A stretch of DNA of 64,000 bases from assembly GCF_000764305.2 (NCBI RefSeq), contig NW_025941438.1, positions 63,865-127,864 of the forward strand, written 5' to 3'. This stretch comes from Hyalella azteca (taxonomy: Eukaryota > Arthropoda > Malacostraca > Amphipoda > Hyalellidae). Positions 57,656-64,000 of this stretch are shown in pieces. The stretch's first letter is position 1, and each line of letters begins with the position of its first letter. The notes beneath the pieces are model-generated. The model saw only the letters and a program-made list of their open reading frames with translations, made no database searches and was not told where the DNA came from. Made by a program: the position numbers and the translations under genes.

Positions 57656-58245
57656 TGTCCGTTAGAGAAACGTGGTTTTTATTTATTATTACAACACTTC
57701 TCTTTAACTTCACTTCTTGTTTGTTTGTTTGTTTGTTTGTTTGTCTGTCTGTCTGCTACAAATCTTGTAATCGAAATTTAACACACTTCTACTTATCCTA
57801 TCGATCTGAAATTTTGCACACTTGTGTAAAATTGGAGACAATGCATGAATCAAATGTCAAAATAAATGATTTTGAAAATTAAAAAATTTTTTTTTTCAAT
57901 ATTAAAAAAATTGAAAAAATAATTTTGTCAGCTACAAATCTTATAACTGATATTTGACACACTTTTACCTGTCTAATTGATCTGAAATTTTGCACACTTG
58001 TGCGAAGTCAGAAGCATTGCATGAATCAATTAATAGAATAAATAATTTTGAAACAAATTTATATATTAAAAAAATTATATATTAAAAAGTTGAAAATTAA
58101 TTTTTTTAATATTCGAAAATTAAATGAGAAATTCATTGTACATCTGTAAGATTGAAGACACTGGATTCTTTTGAAGTGTTGTCTTTAAAAAGTAATTTTT
58201 AAACGTATATTATTAAAAGTTCGTTTTATTTGTTTTATTGGGCAT
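57656..58245 (+). repeat. Direct duplication and (GTTT)n/(GTCT)n microsatellite
   Basis: CTACAAATCTTGTAATCGA with TCTGAAATTTTGCACACTTG (57757-57830) recurs at 57932-58000. The microsatellite is at 57718-57752. No gene. Confidence 0.7.
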
Positions 58246-58410
58246 CAGTGCGCAGTGGCGTGCCACAAGGAAGCGTTCTTGGGCCTATTTTGTTCGTTGC
58301 TTTTATAAACGATTTGCCAGAAGCAGTCTCCAGCGTGTGCTCCATGTATGCCGACGACACAAAAGTTTATAATACAGTGAAGGATGCGTCAAATAAAGCG
58401 CAATTACAAG

Positions 58411-58411
<1 letters not shown>

Positions 58412-58463
<52 letters not shown>
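58412..58463 (+). repeat. (AAT)n microsatellite, SINE tail
   Basis: An uninterrupted AAT run at the 3' end (minus strand) of the SINE at 58462-58696. Confidence 0.9.
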
Positions 58464-58464
<1 letters not shown>

Positions 58465-58696
58465 GCGGTTTCAGCGTTTATTAGGCCGTAGGCCTGTCGC
58501 CGATTCTTAACATCGCAGAACATTCGCAGCATTTTGCGGTCTCGAACTTGCAACTCACTGCTACAATTCTGCTTTGCTTAACCGCCCGGCCTCCTTGCCG
58601 ATTCTGACCAGAAACTGACGCACAGAGCTGGGATCGAACCCGGGCCTCTCTGCGCCAATCTTGGTACTCTGGACTTTAACCACTGGGCCACCCTGC
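58462..58696 (-). mobile_element. tRNA-derived SINE, copy 3
   Basis: The minus strand has CAGGGTGGCCCAGTGG, box B GGTTCGATCCC and the tail GAATCGGCGACAGGCCTACG with GGCCTAATAAACG, then (ATT)n. It sits in the LINE RT frame. Confidence 0.9.
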
Positions 58697-58701
58697 CCTA
58701 A

Positions 58702-58938
58702 TAATAGCGGTTTCAGCGTTTATTAGGCCGTAGGCCTGTCGCCGATTCTTCACACCGCAGTATATTCACAGCTTGTTACGGTCTCGAACGCGCAACTCAC
58801 TGCTACAATTCTGCTGTGCTTAACCGCCCGGCCTCCTTGCCGATTCTGACAAGAAACTGGCGCACAGAGCTGGGATCGAACCCGCGCCTCTCTGCGCCAA
58901 TCTTGGTACCCTGAACTTTAACCACTGGGCCACCCTGC
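58702..58938 (-). mobile_element. tRNA-derived SINE, copy 4, head-to-tail with copy 3
   Basis: The same structure, with a very short AAT tail abutting the head of copy 3. The LINE frame resumes at GATGATCTAGAC. Confidence 0.9.
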
Positions 58939-59850
58939 CCCGATGATCTAGACAGTTTAGTTAACTGGGCTGATACTTGGAAGCTGCGGTTTAATGCTGA
59001 CAAGTGTAAAGTACTTCACCTCGGGAAGAACAATGAACAGCAAGATTACAGTATGAGAAGACATGGTTGCAACGAGAGAGTTATGATTGAAATGTCTAGT
59101 GTGGGAAAAGATCTCGGAGTTTATGTCGACAAAGAGCTGAAATTTTCTAAGCATGTTGAAACACAAGCTAACACATCCAACAAACTTCTTGGACTAATCA
59201 GACGCTCATACGAGTTCCTAGATGCAGAAGCGATGAAGCAGTTGTTTGTTGCAGTCGTGCGCCCGAATCTAGAGTTTGGAAACGTTGTGTGGTCAACGAG
59301 ATTTGAAAAGGACAGAAATTTACTAGAGAATGTTCAAAGACGTGCAACAAGGATAATTCCAGGCTTGAAGGGCAAGTCCTATGAAGAAAGATTGAAGATT
59401 ATGAAGCTTCCAAGCCTCAGTTATCGACGTCTGCGTGGGGACCTCATTGAAATATACAAGTATACTCATGGTTTATACAAGGTCCCCGAAGGGTTACTGG
59501 AATTTGAAACAAGAACCAACACCAGGGGCCACGGCTATAAACTAAAAAAACTGCGCTGCAACTTCTCCACGCGACAAAATTTCCTCTCGCTTCGAATCAC
59601 CGACATGTGGAACAGCCTCCCCATTCAAGAACAGACTAGATAAAGCTATGGAAAAATATATGTTCCGATTTGAAATGCCTAGCACCATATCGAACCCGGT
59701 GGAAGTCTAGTAGCTACTTGAAACTATCGTCAGTCATGAAAATATCCGATCAAATGAAACGATATTAGATCTTCTGTGAACAAGGCACGAAAAGGAAAAG
59801 AATCGGCGACTGGCCACATCTGGCCTACACTTCAGCGCCGTGATCAATGT

Positions 59851-60284
59851 GTTGTGTTATATGTTATTTCATTTTAGTTTTTTTATTTAAAAAAAAAATA
59901 TAAAAAAATTTTATTATCACTTCTGATGATCAGATCTTGAATTGTTAGGCAGCATAGGCATGCATACCAAATTGCAAGTTTCTGGGATCTTCAGAAGTGC
60001 GCTAAATTTAGGTTTGAATTTTTGATGTCAGACAGACAGACACGAAGGCGAAGCGAAAATAAGAAAACGTGGTAAAAACTTGATTGCCAAACCGTGAATT
60101 TTTAGTTTTTTTTTAATTAAAAATTTTTTAAATTAATACTTCTGATGATCAAATCTTGAATTGTTAGGCAGCACAAGCATGCATACCAAATTTAAAGTTT
60201 CTAGGATCTTCAGTAGTGCGCTAAATTAAGGTTTGAATTTTTTATGAGACACACACGAAACGAAAATAAGAAAAACGTGGTAAA
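59851..60284 (+). repeat. Direct duplication, ~200-bp units
   Basis: CACTTCTGATGATCAGATCT, TTGTTAGGCAGCATAGGCAT and AAACGTGGTAAAAA at 59929-60078 recur at 60138-60286. Confidence 0.75.
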
Positions 60285-60372
60285 AAGAGAAACATTAACT
60301 CTTGCATAACATTACATAACATTCTACGTAACTTTAATGTTATGTAAGAGTTAATGTTTTTCTTTTTTGTCC
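60285..60372. repeat. Foldback element, copy 2
   Basis: The same ACATTAACT...AGTTAATGT palindrome as 57567-57655, followed in both by CTTTTTTGTCCGTTA and AACGTGGTT. Confidence 0.8.
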
Positions 60373-60714
60373 GTTAAGAAAACGTGGTTATTAATTTTTT
60401 TTTATTTCATTGTTTTTAGTTTTGAAACCACCAGAAAAATGTGGTTTTTAAAAATGTTTTTTTATATTTATTTATTAGTAGTATTAAATTTTCAAATATT
60501 TTAATATTAATAAAAATTCCTGAAAGCATAAAAAAGTGTTCAATAACTAACAGGGTAGCCCAGCGTTGCACAATCCTAGCTATTCGAGAACATGGTTATT
60601 CCTGTTCCTGTGTATGCGAATCCAGTCGTCCTAAACTTTTAATCCAAAATCTGCATAATAAATCCAACTCTAAAATACCATGACTGAAGAAAGACGCAGC
60701 CAAACTCACATTTA
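60373..60714. other. No gene recognised
   Basis: AT-rich, short ORFs only. Confidence 0.3.
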
Positions 60715-61860
60715 TGATATTGAATCTTATTTTATGTACACGTACATTGTTTCAATTGTTCCAGATCATACGCTTCCAGCGAGGTTATAATTGTGAAATA
60801 AATATTCACATCAAAGTTTGCTGTGTAAACTCTCTCAAACGCATTAATTCTGCTAAATCATACCACGTACTTTACGTGATACCTGTACCTTACACGTACC
60901 GTACTTACCACGCACCTTACACGTACCGTACTTACCACGCACCTTACACGTACCGTACTTACCACGCACCTTACACGTACCGTACTTACCACGTACCTTA
61001 CACGCACGGTACCTACCACGCACCTTACACGTACCGTACTTACCACGCACCTTACACGTACCGTACTTAACACGCACCTTACACGCAGCGTACTTACCAC
61101 GTACCTTACACGTACCGTACTTAACACGTACCCTACACGTTCCGTACTTAACACGCACCCTACACGCAGCGTACTTACCACGTACCTTACACGTACCGTA
61201 CTTACCACGTACCTTACACGCACGGTACCTACCACGCACCTTACACGTACCGTACTTACCACGTACCCTACACGTTCCGTACTTAACACGCACCTCACAC
61301 GCAGCGTACTTACCACGTACCCTACACGTTCCGTACTTAACACGCGCCTCACACGCAGCGTACTTACCACGTACCTTACACGTACCGTACTTGCCACGCA
61401 CCTTACACGTACCGTATTTACTACTTGCCGTATCGTATTTTCCTACTTCCCTATAAGAACCAGATTGTAATTGCCATATCACTGTGCCTCGGCTGCATAA
61501 ATTATAATTATTCGGGATTATTTCTAGAAGTCGTTTCTAATTTTACTCCAGCGTCCTACTAAGTGAAATTAGCACTCATGATAATACATTTAATATGTTA
61601 TGGAATTTATTCAGAAATAGTTTCTACTGCTCATAAAAATATGAAATAATTTCTCGACACGGTTATGTATATTTTATGAATGAGAGGTCATTACAATAAA
61701 ATTAAATTAATCCAAATGCGTTATCAGCAGTTTTTATTTACAGTTATACATGATATGAACCAAAAGTCAATTAGAAATTACTACGGCACAATATAAAAAA
61801 ATTAAGACGTTGAAATTATTTTTCCATCGTGATGCTCGTACGCGCGTTCGTACGCGACAT
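60715..61860 (-). repeat. Module e with 27-bp minisatellite, inverted copy 3
   Basis: The inverted counterpart of 54276-55145, with flanks matching on both sides of the array. Confidence 0.8.
60880..61430 (-). repeat. 27-bp minisatellite, ~20 units
   Basis: About twice as long as the array at 54745-54985. Higher-order pattern: units with GTACGTTCC/GCAGCG variants alternate, suggesting amplification of multi-unit blocks. ORFs of 179 and 209 codons here are artefacts. Confidence 0.95.
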
Positions 61861-63290
61861 TCATTTCACAATGTCCTCAATATGAAAATTCAACGGCGTT
61901 CATGTTTGTTTAAATTGATATTATGAAACTAATCTATAATATTTGTTGAATCTCCCTTTATAATAGATAATTTTTATGCGCTATTCATGATGCTCGAAGG
62001 CGATTACTGGTGAATAAGACGATGCAAACCGAAACTTATTGACAGGGTTCATTTATTTGTAAAATAACTAATTTCATTACAAGTACTTCATTTCTGGGTA
62101 GTGAATGGTCACTTGTTGGCGTTTGCCGCACAAATATTTTGCGATGGGAATGATTACTCGGTTCCGCCCTGGTGTATATTATCTGTGGTTGAACTGGAGC
62201 GGCAGGAATTGGTTACACATTAGTGTCCCTCGTAGAATTTTTTTGTGCCCAGAGTTTGCTAGAAGCGTTCATGGTCGCTGTATAGCATCTTTCGCAGTAT
62301 CGCTCCGTCGAAATTTCCTTTCACTGTCATTTCCAAACTTAATGCAATTACGATTATTCTGTGTAAGCGTCGTCCTGTCAAAAAAGGTTTCTTTGATACT
62401 TGATGCCTAATGAAATCATATTTTTTTCTGGGAAATTTAATTCAGCTATTTTTAAATGGATTAATGCTTTTGATAATACGACCTTTGTTATGCTCTCCCC
62501 CAAAATTTCTGATAAGGGGAGAGCATGAAAAATAAAGAAGAAAACTCAATTTGAAGATGGGTCAAAAAGAGACTTTTGCAATTTCTCGACCAGAGAAGTT
62601 GACTCAATTCTATGTTTATTGATTATTGCTAGGTCTTCATAACCGAGCTTTAAGATGTGTGAAAACGTTCGAAAAATTTACTGAAAAAGATTCAGGTTCT
62701 GAAGACTTTAGGTGATAATTCCCTACGTTATTCTGCTATTATTTTAATTTTCTACTTGCTGCAATGTTAGTGATCGCACTTAGGACCATGAAATATAGAT
62801 AGCAGTTTTGACAATATTCTACATCGATACCAGTATAACATATTAAAGGGAAGAGTGAAAGTTAATGCTTTGGAATCTTTCACTACCTGGACGGGAGTTC
62901 TACTTTGAGGCGGGATCGTAACTTGTTAACAAATGCTCGAGTGGAAGTCTACAACTTATTATGCTTTAAATAGATTTTACAGTGCAAAATTAGATTGTAA
63001 TCTGAATTTTCCACTACAGAAAGTTATTTATTGTGATACAATTCATGCTCATATACGCATGACATCTTACAACCATCATCTCGTATTTATGTGGGTGACA
63101 ATAACAGTTCAAAACTCCATTCCATAATATTTTGATAATTCAACGACGTCCATGTTCGTTTTAGGGAAAATCATGAACCTAATCTAATAATCGTTGAATC
63201 ATCTGTCATAACATTATATCTATGCATTATTTATGATGCTCGAAAACTATAGCCGTTGATTAAAACGGTGAAAAAACTTTTAATACTATT
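61480..63290 (-). repeat. Module d/e, inverted copy 2
   Basis: The reverse complement matches 42620-45050 in order, with deletions: CTCGAAAACTATAGCCGTTG, TAACTTGTTAACAAATGCTC and CCCTTATCAG-type sequence near 62510 are landmarks. No conserved ORF. Confidence 0.75.
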
Positions 63291-63385
63291 TCCGATGATT
63301 TATACTCACGATTTCCTTATATGAAATTATTTCACGAAACGAAACACACCATACGTCTTACCACTTTGACGGTTCGAACGGGCAG

Positions 63386-63949
63386 TCATGATTAGTCAGG
63401 AATCAGGATCAGGCGAGCGATCCTCGAGTTTATTTAGTAGGCCCAGCAAATCAGGAGAGAACATTTTCTACGAAATCCAACAGAAAATTTGTGACGTGAT
63501 TCTAGGGCCAACTCGCGTATTACTTGATTATTGTGGAGGAGAGATTTGGACGGAGGAAGTGTACGATAATTGAAGGAGGGAATATACGGTAATTGAAGGA
63601 GGGAATGTGTGGTAATGAGAACGGTTTATATTTCTTTAATAACGAAAGCAGTATCTAATTAGCCGCATAAATATCAGAAGAGCGCAGTAGGGGCAAGATG
63701 TGCACGACATATAAATGTATGCGTTGAATTTACAAGAAGATGGAAAGTTGAGTGGCGGCGGCAAGACGGTATTTTACCGCCGCGCTAAACAAGTGAAGCC
63801 GTCGTGCGATGTGACATCCAAAGTTCCAAACTGGTATTGAAACAATGGAAACATAACGAACTTTGCAACAGGTGGCACGACAAGCAAAAAAAAAACACCT
63901 ACATCATATTAAAAGCATGCATGAAATTATTATAATTCTTTCATATGTG
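63386..63949 (+). repeat. Module a, copy 2
   Basis: Direct counterpart of 40440-41060. A 61-codon ORF (ending LLDYCGGEIWTEEVYDN) is open here but broken in the other copy; no family is recognised. Confidence 0.8.
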
Positions 63950-64000
63950 CAGAGGTGGGCAGTAGCGCGCTACATGTAGCGACCGCTACTAGCGGCCGCT
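63950..64000 (+). mobile_element. Start of a second GTAGCG-rich hAT element, cut by window end
   Basis: CAGAGGTGGGCAGTAGCG then CTACATGTAGCGACCGCTAC matches the terminal region of 51645-52362. The preceding octamer CATATGTG (63942-63949) is the probable target duplication; the module-a copy at 41060 shows the empty site. Confidence 0.85.

Larger units (their letters stand above)
58246..59850 (+). pseudogene. CR1-like LINE, 5' truncated, split by two SINEs
   Basis: The RT palm [20 protein letters not shown] is followed by the catalytic [10 protein letters not shown], then the two SINEs (58462-58938), then LDSLVNWADTWKLRFNADKC and KVLHLGK. The rest reads VGKDLGVYVDKELKFSKHVE, LFVAVVRPNLEFGNVVW, ENVQRRATRIIPGLKGKSYE and LSLRITDMWNSLP. 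The frame breaks near 59635; LDKAMEKYMFRFEMP follows in another frame. The 3' end has AAGAATCGGCGACTGGCC-loop-GGCCTA. Everything before the palm (endonuclease, ORF1) is missing. Confidence 0.9.

Noticed and set aside
60853..61482. ORFs of 209 and 179 codons on the minus strand (and 112-119 codons at 54607-54989)
   Set aside because: They run through a 27-bp tandem repeat whose unit is divisible by three, so no stop can accumulate in several frames. No start context or domain.
63388..63573. 61-codon ORF ending in WTEEVYDN as a small gene
   Set aside because: The homologous copy at 40490-40690 is broken by stops and frameshifts, and both lie in a repeated module; no evidence of selection.

Overview
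This is a 64 kb piece of an AT-rich metazoan nuclear genome. There are no operons, ribosome binding sites or dense ORFs, and almost everything readable is transposon-derived. The repertoire suggests an invertebrate, plausibly an arthropod such as a crustacean: tRNA-derived SINEs, CR1/Jockey/I-like LINE debris, a mariner, hAT and TTAA-target elements, a possible BEL/Pao leader and a short (TTAGG)n stretch. The species cannot be named from sequence alone. Single N bases at 22923 and 56284 mark assembly uncertainty; the second joins two unrelated sequences.

Layout. 0.7-2.6 kb: minus-strand, tandemly duplicated exons with good splice sites and matching phases, encoding a Pro/Ser/Cys-rich, KEEP-motif protein; this is the only plausible non-transposon gene. 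3.4-13.6 kb: a duplicated segment, each copy followed by a DNA transposon with CCGTCAAACGGGG ends. The second of these transposons is interrupted by another copy of itself and by a hAT-like element that itself holds a rearranged mariner. 13.6-20 kb: mostly unrecognised DNA with CRE-like palindromes, a LINE tail and tandem repeats. 20.2-22.5 kb: a LINE with reverse transcriptase and RNase H remnants, cut by a 3.47 kb TTAA-flanked element with long inverted ends (22.46-25.93 kb). 27.3-29.5 kb: LINE 3' and 5' fragments. 31.1-34.0 kb: a broken minus-strand gene of transposase-like type (zinc finger, middle part, coiled-coil tail), split by a LINE that carries a hAT-type MITE with an exact 8-bp target duplication. 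35.1-39.3 kb: another CCGTC-family copy, split by a 2.9 kb insertion holding a TTAA MITE. 40.4-45.1 and 54.1-64 kb: a mosaic of the same modules in direct and inverted orientation, with several minisatellites. 45.3-45.6 kb: a palindrome with ~134 bp arms. 51.6-52.4 kb: a hAT element dense in GTAGCG motifs, whose family reappears at the last bases of the window. 58.2-59.9 kb: a CR1-like LINE interrupted by two head-to-tail SINEs.

The most informative relations are insertion histories readable from target duplications and uninterrupted paralogues, and a shared hairpin-bearing 3' tail between the SINE and the CR1-like LINE, which fits the SINE parasitising that LINE's machinery. No CRISPR array, rRNA gene, functional tRNA gene or bacterial-type system was seen.
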